From assembly GCA_051004015.1 (NCBI GenBank), contig JBPCKT010000027.1:1-42656 (forward strand): a stretch of DNA of 42,656 nucleotides, in the 5' to 3' direction. Shown in pieces: positions 15,395 through 23,672 of this stretch. Below the pieces are notes generated by a model. It was not told where the DNA came from and did no database searches. It saw nothing but the letters and a program-made list of their open reading frames with translations. The position numbers were made by a program, and so were the translations under genes. Origin of the DNA: SXOA01 sp051004015 (GTDB lineage: Bacteria; Planctomycetota; Planctomycetia; Pirellulales; Pirellulaceae). How positions within the stretch are numbered: position 1 is the first letter of the stretch; the number at the start of each line of letters is the position of its first letter.

Positions 15395-16027
15395 ATGCTC
15401 TGCACAGCCTGTAACACCGAGTCTCCCGCGGAATCCACCTTCTGTCCCAAGTGCGGCAAGCCGCTGGCGGTGACCGGCGCTCCGCCGCCGACCAAGACGG
15501 AAACGATGCAGGCTAGGGTCGAGGACATTCGCAATTCGACCGAAGATGCGGAACACGACCTTTGGAGAGGGGGCTTTTCTCCCAAGGCCATGATTGGCTA
15601 CTGGCTGCTGGCAGGGCTGGTGACCCTGATCGCGATCGTGGTCGGAGTCTTGCTCAGCGATCTTCTCGCCTGGATTATCGGCCTCGCGGTCGCCGGCAGC
15701 CTGTGGCTGGCTTTCGCCCTCTATCTCCTGTATCAGCGCCTGGGCGTGGAATACCAACTAACCACGCAACGTCTCTTCCAGCGCAAAGGGATCCTCGCGC
15801 GGGTGACGAACCGCGTGGAGGTAATCGACATCGACGACGTGCAGTTCTCGCAGTCCTTGGTGGAGCGGTTTCTCGGCGTGGGCACGATCCGCATCCTCTC
15901 CAGCGACATTTCCGACCCCAAGCTAGTCATGATCGGCATCGACGACGTCAAGAACGTCGCCGACATCATCGACAAAGTCCGCCGCGACGAACGCCGCAAG
16001 CGAGGGTTGCATATCGAAACGGTGTAG
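15395..16027 (+). CDS. zinc-ribbon membrane protein with bacterial PH domain
   Basis: A 210-residue protein. Residues 1-25 form a zinc ribbon (CTACNTESPAESTFCPKCGK, two Cys-x-x-Cys knuckles). Two membrane helices follow (IGYWLLAGLVTLIAIVVGVLL and LAWIIGLAVAGSLWLAFALYLL). The rest is a bPH2-type domain (YdbS/YdbT family) with YQLTTQRLFQRKGILARVTNRVEVIDIDDVQ and GTIRILSSD. Such proteins sit in the cytoplasmic membrane; their role is poorly known. ATG 15395 is chosen because the zinc ribbon starts there, rather than GTG 15371. It ends 39 bases before a convergent gene. Confidence 0.88.
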   Translation: MLCTACNTESPAESTFCPKCGKPLAVTGAPPPTKTETMQARVEDIRNSTEDAEHDLWRGGFSPKAMIGYWLLAGLVTLIAIVVGVLLSDLLAWIIGLAVAGSLWLAFALYLLYQRLGVEYQLTTQRLFQRKGILARVTNRVEVIDIDDVQFSQSLVERFLGVGTIRILSSDISDPKLVMIGIDDVKNVADIIDKVRRDERRKRGLHIETV

Positions 16028-16066
16028 CCACCCGCTCGCGGCAATCAACGCAGTCGCCGGCGATCA

Positions 16067-16903
16067 CTACTTGGACTCGTCCGTCGTTTCCTTGGCCGGC
16101 TCCTTCTTCCCCCCATCGCCGTCCGCTTCCTTCGGCTTCGGCGCTTCTTCGGCCTTGGCGGGCTCGTCGCTCTTTTTCGCCTCGTCGCTTGCCGGGGGCT
16201 CTTCGACTTTCTTCGCGCCCTCTTCAGCCGCCTTGGACTCGCTGCCTGCTTTGTCAGCCTTGCCCTGCGGGCGGCCCTTTCCCTTGCCGCCCTCTGCTCC
16301 CGGCGGCCCCATCGTTCCGGGCATCCTGCCGGCCGGCGGGCCGGCGGGAATGGCCACGGTTGCACTGTTTGGGCTGGAAGTCAGGTCGACCGTTGTTTTG
16401 TCATATTTCAACTTGCCAGGCAGAAGTTCGTCCTCGGGCATCCGGTTGGCGCAATGCGTTGAGTAGTGCCGCTTCTCCGGATTGCCGGTGTACAGCACGG
16501 TGATGAAGTTCCCGTTGCGGGGAATCCAACCCCACCAGCGATAATGCTCGATAGTATAGAACTCCGTCTTCTCCACCTTGGTCGGAGCCATCCCGAGGAT
16601 CTTTTGAATGTCCTCGCTGTACAGCATTCCGCCCGCTTCGCCGGCAGCGGCGCTGACGCCGTTCTCACCGGCCTTGGTGATGCTGGGTTTAAGTGCAAGC
16701 TCATTGTGCTTGAGGATCGTCTCATGCAGCTTGTCGTCGGCGGCCTTCACGCGGGGAGGCGCAATCACCCGGTCGTAGAGTAGCGCCCCGGCAACCACCA
16801 CAAGCACGCCGAGCAGGATAGTCAGGCGGAGCGGACTAGGCGCGGGCCGGGCAGACGGCGGCGCATGACCGGAACTTTTGACATCGGGGGAATCAGTTTT
16901 CAT
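16067..16903 (-). CDS. single-pass membrane protein with Lys/Glu/Ala-rich tail
   Basis: A 278-residue protein: a Pro/Ser-rich cytoplasmic start, one membrane helix (about 25-44, LRLTILLGVLVVVAGALLYD), a globular part (about 50-175) with KILGMAPTKVEKTEFYTIEHYRWWGWIP and NFITVLYTGNPEKRHYSTH, and a tail of about 90 residues rich in Lys, Glu, Ala and Pro that is probably disordered. The YTIEHYRWWG segment is the most conserved-looking part; family not recognised. Start Met at 16903 is preferred to the upstream Met at 16921 because it begins the hydrophilic leader MKTDSPDVK. Convergent with the PH-domain gene. Confidence 0.75.
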   Translation of the reverse strand: MKTDSPDVKSSGHAPPSARPAPSPLRLTILLGVLVVVAGALLYDRVIAPPRVKAADDKLHETILKHNELALKPSITKAGENGVSAAAGEAGGMLYSEDIQKILGMAPTKVEKTEFYTIEHYRWWGWIPRNGNFITVLYTGNPEKRHYSTHCANRMPEDELLPGKLKYDKTTVDLTSSPNSATVAIPAGPPAGRMPGTMGPPGAEGGKGKGRPQGKADKAGSESKAAEEGAKKVEEPPASDEAKKSDEPAKAEEAPKPKEADGDGGKKEPAKETTDESK

Positions 16904-17069
16904 CGGCCAGCCCTTGAACAAGGAGGAAGAAGGATCTGTCTTTGGAGTCTATTCTTTGCCGCTGGGGATTTCCAGTCTTTATGGAAAAAAGGAGGACAAG
17001 CGGCTTTGCCCTTCCACTTCGTTATCTGTCCGCAGTTGGTCTCCGAGTGCCTGGAGACCGCGAAGTAAA

Positions 17070-17987
17070 TTATCCACCAGTTTTCAGTAGCTGGTGACTC
17101 CGCAGCCAGCGCTCGCAGAGCCCGGTCCAACTGGAGGGAAGCAGCTTGTCGTTCTGGCGGACGCCGAAGTCGTGGTCGCCGCTGGAATAGACGTGCAATT
17201 CGGCGGGGATGCCAGCCCGCTTGAGAGCCAAGTACATGATGACGCTGTTCTCCGGCTCGCTGATTTTGTCGTCCGAGGAATGCACCAGCAGGATCGGCGG
17301 CGTCTTGGCCGCCAGATGAATGCCGGGCGGAACTTCGTCCTTGTCCTTCACTTTCAGATAGCCCGAGTAGCAGCAGACGGCGAAGTCCGGCCGGCAACTG
17401 GCTTTGTCGAGATCGTCGATGGCTTCGTACTGCCGCTTCTCAAATCCGGCAGCTGTCGCCAGGGCGAGGTGCCCGCCGGCGGAGAAGCCGACCATGCCGA
17501 CGCGGCCGGGATCGATGCCCCATTCCTTGGACCGGCTGCGGACGATGCTCACGGCCCGCTGCGCATCAATCTGCGGGCCGAGCGGCGGCTCCCCATTGAT
17601 GTCGCCAGGGCGGCGCGGGCATCGGTACTTCAGGATGATTCCCGTCATGCCGCGAGAATTGAGCCAGGCCGCGACTTCTTCCCCTTCCAGCTCCCAAAAC
17701 AAATCGTGGTATCCGCCGCCGGGGCAAATCAGCATCGCCGTCCCGTTGTTCTTCTCCTTCGGCGGCGAGTAAATCGTGATCGACGGCTTCGTCACATTCG
17801 TAATCAGCCGCGTCGGCCCCTTGAGAATCGGCGAGTTATAGGTGCGGCTGTTCTCCTCCCCCTTAATGCCGACATCCCCCGGCACTTTGCCCGGCCAGAG
17901 GTCGACCACCAGCGGCTCCGCAGCGCAAACGACTGCTGGAAGCGACATGATGAAAAGCACGGCAACAGGCAATAGCTGGCGTTTCAT
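17070..17987 (-). CDS. secreted alpha/beta-hydrolase (esterase/lipase, acetyl-xylan-esterase-like)
   Basis: A 305-residue exported hydrolase. Signal peptide MKRQLLPVAVLFIMSLPAVVCA. The alpha/beta fold carries an oxyanion segment CPGGGYHDLFWELEGEEVA, the nucleophile Ser169 in GFSAGGHLA, an acid at Asp239/Asp240 in HSSDD and His272 in SSGDHDFG, so the triad is complete. Matches the carbohydrate-esterase-like hydrolases common in planctomycetes; substrates are likely acetyl or feruloyl esters on polysaccharides (inference). Start ATG 17987 is chosen for the signal peptide. Divergent from the LRR gene at 18085, with about 100 bases of shared upstream region. Confidence 0.9.
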   Translation of the reverse strand: MKRQLLPVAVLFIMSLPAVVCAAEPLVVDLWPGKVPGDVGIKGEENSRTYNSPILKGPTRLITNVTKPSITIYSPPKEKNNGTAMLICPGGGYHDLFWELEGEEVAAWLNSRGMTGIILKYRCPRRPGDINGEPPLGPQIDAQRAVSIVRSRSKEWGIDPGRVGMVGFSAGGHLALATAAGFEKRQYEAIDDLDKASCRPDFAVCCYSGYLKVKDKDEVPPGIHLAAKTPPILLVHSSDDKISEPENSVIMYLALKRAGIPAELHVYSSGDHDFGVRQNDKLLPSSWTGLCERWLRSHQLLKTGG

Positions 17988-18084
17988 ATCAAGGTTCCCG
18001 TAAAGAATCTGAATGACCAATTCCTCGCCTATCGTATCCCATCTGTTGCTACAATGACTCTGGATAAGTGACAGGAGAGGCTTC

Positions 18085-19086
18085 ATGGCCGGCCGGCGAT
18101 TCTTCCAGATCAGCATTCGCACGCTGCTCATTCTGACGACGCTTGTCGCAATTGGCCTGGCCTATTTCAATCGCATTCGCCAGCACGTCCAGGAACAGAA
18201 AATCGCCGCCGCGAGAATTGAATCGCTGGGTGGCAAGGCGACGATCAGGCTGACATCCCGGGTCTGGCTGTGGCTCCGCAAGGCCGCCGGCGACGAGTAC
18301 TTTCAAGAAGTCGTCGCCGTCGATTTGGATAAGTCGCTCGTGACCGATGCGGACTTGGAACTTGTCGGGAAACTTCACGGCATGAAGTCATTGGCTCTGA
18401 GGGGAGTCGAGCTCCATGCGAGTTACCCTTCTACCTTCCGGCTGCCACACAATCCAAAACTCCAGCCGTCGCAGATCACCAGCGCTGGGATCCAGCATCT
18501 GGGATCGCAAAAAAAACTGGAGCGGGTTTGGCTCAACAACACGCGCATCACGGATGATGCCTTGGCCACAATTGCCTTGTGGCCGCAGCTGAAGACACTC
18601 GACCTGCACGCCACGAAAGTTACGTCTCGCGGGGTTCAGCGCCTCGAAAAACTAGAACGGCTCGAAGAGCTGACCTTGGATGGGACGAAGATTGATGACG
18701 ATGTCGTTCCGACACTCTGCCAAATGCCTTCACTCCGAAGCCTTCGCCTCCACTATACCGCGATCTCCGGAGAGGGCTTATTGCGACTGCGCGAAGCTTT
18801 GCCCGCCTGCGAAGTGCGGGGAGCCGACCTGGATCTTTCGGCGGGCATCGACCCCGATCCAGAAAGCATGCGCTGGAAGGAAATTACCCGGCGTATGTGG
18901 ACTCTCGGCAGAAACGGACAATTGAAGCTCCTCATCCTGGCCGGCACGGCTGTCAGCGACTCACACTTGAAGGACTTGGATCGGCTGGAGAATACCGACG
19001 TCATCGACCTCCGCCGGACCAAGGTTACTAAGGCCGGCGTGGAAAGCCTTCAGCGGGCGCTGCCAAAGTGCAAAGTCCTGCGATGA
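18085..19086 (+). CDS. membrane-anchored leucine-rich-repeat protein (copy 1)
   Basis: A 333-residue protein with the planctomycete N-terminal signature RRFFQISIRTLLILTTLVAIGLAYF, one membrane helix just after a basic start. After a helix (QEQKIAAARIESLGG) come short LRR units with the repeated pattern L-x-x-L-x-L-x-x-T-x-I-x-x: LERVWLNNTRITDDAL, LKTLDLHATKVTSRGV, LEELTLDGTKIDDDVV, LRSLRLHYTAISGEGL, and near the end TDVIDLRRTKVTKAGV. Role unknown; LRRs usually bind proteins. The next gene is a clear paralogue, starting about 60 bases after this stop. Confidence 0.9.
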   Translation: MAGRRFFQISIRTLLILTTLVAIGLAYFNRIRQHVQEQKIAAARIESLGGKATIRLTSRVWLWLRKAAGDEYFQEVVAVDLDKSLVTDADLELVGKLHGMKSLALRGVELHASYPSTFRLPHNPKLQPSQITSAGIQHLGSQKKLERVWLNNTRITDDALATIALWPQLKTLDLHATKVTSRGVQRLEKLERLEELTLDGTKIDDDVVPTLCQMPSLRSLRLHYTAISGEGLLRLREALPACEVRGADLDLSAGIDPDPESMRWKEITRRMWTLGRNGQLKLLILAGTAVSDSHLKDLDRLENTDVIDLRRTKVTKAGVESLQRALPKCKVLR

Positions 19087-19148
19087 GCATCGCGGCACCC
19101 AGTACAGCTGCTAGAATCTGCGAAGGGGCAATTCTCGAAGGCGGCAAC

Positions 19149-20195
19149 ATGAATCGCCGGCGATTCTTTCAAATCAGCCTCCGCACGCTGCTGGGGCTCA
19201 TGACCGTGGCGGCAATCTGGCTGGGCTACATCACGCACCGCGCGCGGGAGCAGCGGACCGCCGTGGCACGAATCAGGGAGCTGCAGGGCCGCGTCGTCTA
19301 CGACTATCAGTATCAAGTGGAGAACTCTGCCGCAAACCCGTTGCCGCAGACACCTCCCGGCTGGCCGTGGCTCCGGCACCTGATCGGCGACGAGTACTTT
19401 CAGGATGTCGCGATGATCTTTCTGGATAACACGCCAGTCAGCGACGCCGATTTGCGGATCCTTTGCAAGCTTCGCGGCACGCGGTCGATATCGCTTCGGC
19501 AAGGCAATATCACTGACGAAGGACTGAAGTCTCTGGAGCAGCTGACCAGGCTGACTTCTCTCGACCTCCGCGAAACGAAAATCACGAGCGCAGGACTCGC
19601 ACAGTTCAAACCGCCTTTGGGTATCGGTACGCTGTTCCTCGCAAATACCAGAATTGGAGGCGACGGAACGAAAGCACTCAGTCAATGGTCCAATCTCAGT
19701 ATGCTCGGTCTGGAGGGAACTGACGTGACTGCGGAAGACATCCAGCACCTGGCTGAGCTCAAGAATCTACAGACACTTGTTATCCAGCGGACCAAGCTTG
19801 ACGACTCCGCCGTGCCCAATCTTGGGAAGCTGACCGCTTTGGTTGAACTGTACCTCGACGACTCGCAAATCAGCGGAACAGGCTTGCTGTCGCTCCATGA
19901 CCAGCTGCCAAATTGTCGAATCGAGGGGAACACTGTGGAGTGTGAGGGTTCCACTGGTCCTTCGCCAGAACACGCGCGTTGGAAGCAGATTACGACGAGG
20001 TTTATCGCCCTTGACCGGGAAAAGTACATCAAGTTGCTGATTCTATCGGTGCCATGGATTTCAGACGGCCATTTGCTGGCGCTGGAAGAGCTGAAGCACG
20101 TCGAGGCGATTGACCTGCGTCGGACCCAGGTCACCGATGCCGGCGTGAATAAACTGCAACGAGCCTTGCCGAAGTGCAAGATTGTTCGAGAATAG
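19149..20195 (+). CDS. membrane-anchored leucine-rich-repeat protein (copy 2)
   Basis: A 348-residue paralogue of the preceding gene. Start ATG 19149 (27 codons after the longest possible start) opens with MNRRRFFQISLRTLLGLM, matching copy 1. It has the same anchor helix, the same WLRHLIGDEYFQDV segment (copy 1: WLRKAAGDEYFQEV), LRR units with the same T-x-I/V pattern, and the same C-terminus (VEAIDLRRTQVTDAGVNKLQRALPKCKIV). Units differ more than the ends. Likely arose by tandem duplication; probably co-transcribed with copy 1, ending at the hairpin at 20206. Confidence 0.9.
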   Translation: MNRRRFFQISLRTLLGLMTVAAIWLGYITHRAREQRTAVARIRELQGRVVYDYQYQVENSAANPLPQTPPGWPWLRHLIGDEYFQDVAMIFLDNTPVSDADLRILCKLRGTRSISLRQGNITDEGLKSLEQLTRLTSLDLRETKITSAGLAQFKPPLGIGTLFLANTRIGGDGTKALSQWSNLSMLGLEGTDVTAEDIQHLAELKNLQTLVIQRTKLDDSAVPNLGKLTALVELYLDDSQISGTGLLSLHDQLPNCRIEGNTVECEGSTGPSPEHARWKQITTRFIALDREKYIKLLILSVPWISDGHLLALEELKHVEAIDLRRTQVTDAGVNKLQRALPKCKIVRE

Positions 20196-20205
20196 CAGCA
20201 TAAAC

Positions 20206-20236
20206 CCGGAGGCAAGTTTGCCTCCGGCTGCTTTTT
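20206..20236 (+). terminator. Rho-independent terminator
   Basis: A perfect 10-bp stem (CCGGAGGCAA at 20206-20215 / TTGCCTCCGG at 20218-20227) with a 2-base centre, then CTGC and five Ts at 20232-20236. It ends the LRR transcript and abuts the convergent acetyltransferase gene. Confidence 0.88.
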
Positions 20237-20760
20237 CACCCCGCCAGACGGCTGATCCGGCTGGAGGCAGCTTCTTCCGCTTCGGCCGGATTGGCGACGT
20301 AGCGGTACTGCATCAGGTAGGCGTCTTCGGTGGTGTCTTCGTAGAAGTCGCGGAGCAGCGAGATGGCTCGGAATCCCATTTCGCGGAAGAAGAGCTGGGC
20401 GCTGAGGTTGGTCTCCCGCACTTCCAGCATGATTTTGTTTCGCCGCTGGGGCGAAAGCTTGCTCACCAGTTTGCGGAGCATCTGCTCACCCACGCGTCGC
20501 CGTTGCATTTCGCGGTGGACTGCGAAATTCAGGATGTGCAGCCGGTTGCGGTGCAGCTCATAGATCATGAAGCCGATGACCCGCTCGTGGTGCTCGGCGA
20601 CCATGCCGATGCAGTTGCGTTGCCGCAAGCAGCGGACGAAGTCCTCCTCGGACCAGGGGAATTCAAAGGACTGCCCTTCGATGGCGAGCACTTCGGCCAT
20701 ATCGCGGCGGATCATCCAGCGGATATGCACCGGAGCCTGGAGTTTTGCCGAGCCGATCAT
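20236..20760 (-). CDS. rimI: GNAT acetyltransferase, RimI-like
   Basis: A 174-residue N-acetyltransferase. The GNAT fold is clear: IRRDMAEVLAIEGQSFEFPW at the start, HILNFAVHREMQRRRVGEQML (the acetyl-CoA pyrophosphate loop, RRxGxx type, here RRRVGEQ) and MLEVRETNLSAQLFFREMGF. This pattern and the PW-x-E-x-x-F motif fit RimI, which acetylates the N-terminal alanine of ribosomal protein S18; the assignment at that level is likely but not certain. Start ATG 20760 has GGAGG 8 bases upstream; the frame runs on to 20907. Convergent with the LRR gene. Confidence 0.82.
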   Translation of the reverse strand: MIGSAKLQAPVHIRWMIRRDMAEVLAIEGQSFEFPWSEEDFVRCLRQRNCIGMVAEHHERVIGFMIYELHRNRLHILNFAVHREMQRRRVGEQMLRKLVSKLSPQRRNKIMLEVRETNLSAQLFFREMGFRAISLLRDFYEDTTEDAYLMQYRYVANPAEAEEAASSRISRLAG

Positions 20761-21031
20761 GCGTGTTTCCTCCGTGAAAGCCTGGCCTGCTAGCGTCCTG
20801 CGGCAAGGGCTTGAGCAAACGTTGAAGTCGCTCAAGGGGGCGTAACATACCGCAAGCAAAAAAAATCGCCAAGACGAACAAGGGGCCGGATTTCGTGGAA
20901 CATCCATTTTAGGGGCGGAAGGGCTTTTGGGGAGGCTGAGGAACCCTGATACCGTCTGTAATCGCGCCTTTTCTCAGGTTAGGATCGATTACTCTCCACG
21001 GCACTCATGCGGAATTTCAAGGAACACCCTG

Positions 21032-22300
21032 ATGAACCGGCTTATCTTGTTTTCGCTCGGGCTTTTGACGCTCGTTGGCCTCCCTTTCGCGAAGGCTCCG
21101 ACTCCCAGCCAGGATTGGTCCTGCTTCCGCGGGCCGACCGGGATGGGGACGAGTGAGGCCAAGGGGCTGCCGGAGACCTGGAGCCAAAGCGAAAATCTCG
21201 CCTGGAAAACGAAGCTGCCGGGACCGGGGGCCTCGAGCCCGGTGGTGTTTGGAGACCGCATCTACATCACCTGCTATACCGGCTTCTTCGTTCCCGGCGA
21301 GGAGGGGAGCAAAGAGGATCTCAAGCGGCACTTGATGGCCCTCCAGCGAAACAGCGGGGAAATTGTCTGGGATAAACCCATCGCCGCCAAGCTGCCGGAA
21401 GAGGACCGAATTCGCGACCACGGCTTTGCGGCCAGCACGCCGGCCGTGGATGCCGACCGGATCTACACGTTTCATGGCAAAACCGGAGTGATTGCCTTCG
21501 ACCACAGCGGCAAGGAGCTCTGGCGGGCGGACGTCGGCTCGCGGACCAATGGCTGGGGCTCGGCAGCATCGCCGGTGCTGTGGAAGGAACTGGTCTTCAT
21601 CAACGCCAGCGTGGAGAGCGATTCGCTCGTCGCCCTCGATCGCAAGTCGGGGAAAGAAAAATGGCGGGCCAAGGGGATCCAGGAGGCCTGGAACACCCCA
21701 GTCGTAGTCACCGCCAAGTCCGGGCGGGAAGAGTTGGTGGTCGCCTCGCAAGGCAAGGTCATGGCCTTCGCTCCGGCCACCGGCAAGCCCCTGTGGACCT
21801 GCAAGACCGACATCACCTGGTACATGGTCCCCAGCGTGGTGGCCGACAAAGGCGTGGTCTATTGCCTCGGCGGACGCTCCGGCACCGCCGGCCTGGCGGT
21901 AACGGCGGGAGGTGAAGGGGACGTGACCGACTCGCACCGTCTGTGGACCAGCCTGAAGGGGTCCAATGTTTCCTCGCCCGTCTACTTGGATGGGCATCTT
22001 TACTGGATGCACGATTCCCGCGGCATTGCCATGTGCGCCAAGGCGGATACCGGCGAATTGGTTTATGAGAAGACCCTGAACCGGGCCGACCAGTCCTATT
22101 CCTCGGCGCTCCTGGCCGACGGCCGGATCTACTATCTCACTCGCAATGGCAGGACTTTTGTTGTGGCTGCCAAGCCGGAATTTGAGCAGCTCGCGTCCAA
22201 CGACCTGGGCGATCGCACCATCTTCAACGGCAGCCCCACCCCCGATGGCAGCCGGCTGTTGATTCGCTCGGACAAGTTCTTGTATTGCGTGGGGAAGTAG
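21032..22300 (+). CDS. secreted PQQ-type beta-propeller protein
   Basis: A 422-residue exported protein: signal peptide (MNRLILFSLGLLTLVGLPFAKA), then DWSCFRGPTGMGTSE, the start typical of planctomycete PQQ-like WD proteins, and several blades with the W-x-x-x pattern: NLAWKTKLPG, EIVWDKPI, ELWRADVG, KEKWRAKG, PLWTCKTD, each followed by xGDRIY/VVYCLGG segments. These propellers resemble the alcohol-dehydrogenase PQQ domain and BamB, but catalytic PQQ residues are not evident, so a scaffold role is more likely. Start ATG 21032 begins the signal peptide, with AAGGAA upstream. Confidence 0.9.
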   Translation: MNRLILFSLGLLTLVGLPFAKAPTPSQDWSCFRGPTGMGTSEAKGLPETWSQSENLAWKTKLPGPGASSPVVFGDRIYITCYTGFFVPGEEGSKEDLKRHLMALQRNSGEIVWDKPIAAKLPEEDRIRDHGFAASTPAVDADRIYTFHGKTGVIAFDHSGKELWRADVGSRTNGWGSAASPVLWKELVFINASVESDSLVALDRKSGKEKWRAKGIQEAWNTPVVVTAKSGREELVVASQGKVMAFAPATGKPLWTCKTDITWYMVPSVVADKGVVYCLGGRSGTAGLAVTAGGEGDVTDSHRLWTSLKGSNVSSPVYLDGHLYWMHDSRGIAMCAKADTGELVYEKTLNRADQSYSSALLADGRIYYLTRNGRTFVVAAKPEFEQLASNDLGDRTIFNGSPTPDGSRLLIRSDKFLYCVGK

Positions 22301-22322
22301 CGCCGCTTGGCTCGAAAACAGA

Positions 22323-22718
22323 ATGCCACCGCTCGACATCCTGGAAACGTGCCTGTACGTCAACGACCTGGCCGCGGCGGAGCGATTCTATTCGCAAGTG
22401 CTCCGGCTAACTGTCCATAGCCGGCAGGAGGAGCGGCATGTCTTCCTCCGCTGCGGGCGAGGGATGCTGCTGCTCTTCAAACCAGACCAAAGTGTTTTGC
22501 CTGGGGACGTCCCATCGCACGGGGCGTACGGCCCCGGTCATGTTGCCTTCGCTGCGAACGAGGCCGAACTGCCGGCGTGGCGAAAGCATTTGGAGGGCCA
22601 TGGGGTTTCCGTGGAAAGGGTCGTCGCGTGGCCCGGTGGCGGCCAATCTCTTTACTTTCGCGACCCGGCGGGGAACAGCCTGGAACTGGCGGCACCGACG
22701 ATTTGGCGGAAGGAATGA
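22323..22718 (+). CDS. VOC superfamily protein (glyoxalase/bleomycin-resistance-like)
   Basis: A 131-residue single-domain vicinal-oxygen-chelate protein. Typical pattern: ILETCLYVNDLAAAERFYSQVL (first beta-alpha unit), GHVAFAANEAEL in the second half, and YFRDPAGNSLELAAP at the end, whose Glu is a usual metal ligand. The metal-binding His of the second half is also there (GPGHVAF). Such proteins include glyoxalases, dioxygenases and antibiotic-binding proteins; the substrate cannot be told. It starts 22 bases after the propeller gene and probably shares its mRNA. Confidence 0.88.
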   Translation: MPPLDILETCLYVNDLAAAERFYSQVLRLTVHSRQEERHVFLRCGRGMLLLFKPDQSVLPGDVPSHGAYGPGHVAFAANEAELPAWRKHLEGHGVSVERVVAWPGGGQSLYFRDPAGNSLELAAPTIWRKE

Positions 22719-22778
22719 CTGCCGGCTGCCCCCGAGAGCCGGAAAGAACGCCCTCTTCCACTAGAGCGCATCCATTTT

Positions 22779-22861
22779 GGGTGTAGCGGTTTTCAAGAGC
22801 TAGCGGGCATCATTGCGAGTAGGAAACGGCGATAGCACTGGCCGCTAGCCACGCTACACCC
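22779..22861. repeat. palindromic repeat element
   Basis: An 83-base element with two nested pairs of arms: GGGTGTAGCG 22779-22788 / CGCTACACCC 22852-22861 (perfect), and GCTAGCGG 22799-22806 / CCGCTAGC 22842-22849 (perfect). It lies after the VOC gene without a T-run, so a REP-like element is more likely than a terminator. Confidence 0.85.
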
Positions 22862-22994
22862 TGTTGGAACCGCACTAAATGGCGAACTTTGGCAGATTCG
22901 ATCTATTAGCCGCAGAGTCTCCTTGTCTCGCTATTGGGCCAGCAGGCGGGCTCCACCGGCGGGATAGCCCGCGGTCTCGTATTCCACGGGTGGA

Positions 22995-23552
22995 TCAGGC
23001 GGCCTGCTCTGCGTCGGCAGATATCGCGGGCGTTGCATCATTAGCCTCAAGCGCCTTTTCGAGCTCTTGCATGACGGCCACGATGGGGGTTTCTCTCACC
23101 ATCTCATTCAGCTCGCGGTCCTGACGGACATTCTTCATCCCTAAGTGATGCGAGATGGACTGCAGCATTTGCAGCATCTTGGTGGTTTCCTGCTCACTCA
23201 ACATGCCCACCTGGAGTCCGGCATGCGCCCATTGTTCGGCCTGGCGGGTCTGGCGCTGCTGGCTCATCAGGACAAACATGGAGAGCAAGGCCGCTTCGGA
23301 GCTGATGCACAGCCCCAGAAAGCTAAACGGATAGGGGTCGAATTGCTCAATGCCAGGACAGCCAAAAGTATTGAGCACAATCCAGCTAGCAAACCACGCG
23401 AGATGGCCCAGGATGAAAAACGGACTGGCGGCAATGCCTGAGACCCGGTCACTCAAACAGGCGACCGTGGACCTTTGGCGGGAAAACTCTTGTTCGAGCT
23501 CAGCAATCGACTCAATGTTCCTTTTGACGGTTTCAGGAATCCAAATGCGCAT
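22995..23552 (-). CDS. DUF1003 membrane protein
   Basis: A 185-residue protein with the DUF1003 layout: a soluble start (LEQEFSRQRSTVACLSDRVSGIAASPFFILG), a first membrane helix (FILGHLAWFASWIVLNTF), the signature FDPYPFSFLGLCISSEAALLSMFVLMSQQRQ with the second helix, and a helical tail. The tail of about 70 residues (EQETTKMLQMLQSISHHLG...) is probably coiled coil. Function of the family is unknown. No nearby partner suggests a role. Confidence 0.9.
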   Translation of the reverse strand: MRIWIPETVKRNIESIAELEQEFSRQRSTVACLSDRVSGIAASPFFILGHLAWFASWIVLNTFGCPGIEQFDPYPFSFLGLCISSEAALLSMFVLMSQQRQTRQAEQWAHAGLQVGMLSEQETTKMLQMLQSISHHLGMKNVRQDRELNEMVRETPIVAVMQELEKALEANDATPAISADAEQAA

Positions 23553-23672
23553 TGCCGGAATCCTTTAGGTCAAACCTGGCGAGTCTGCAGCAAGGAGGAT
23601 TCAGGTCCGGCGAATACAGCCGGTTGCCAAATCAGCGTACATCCGGTCTAGCACGCGCTTGTGAGTGCTCCC

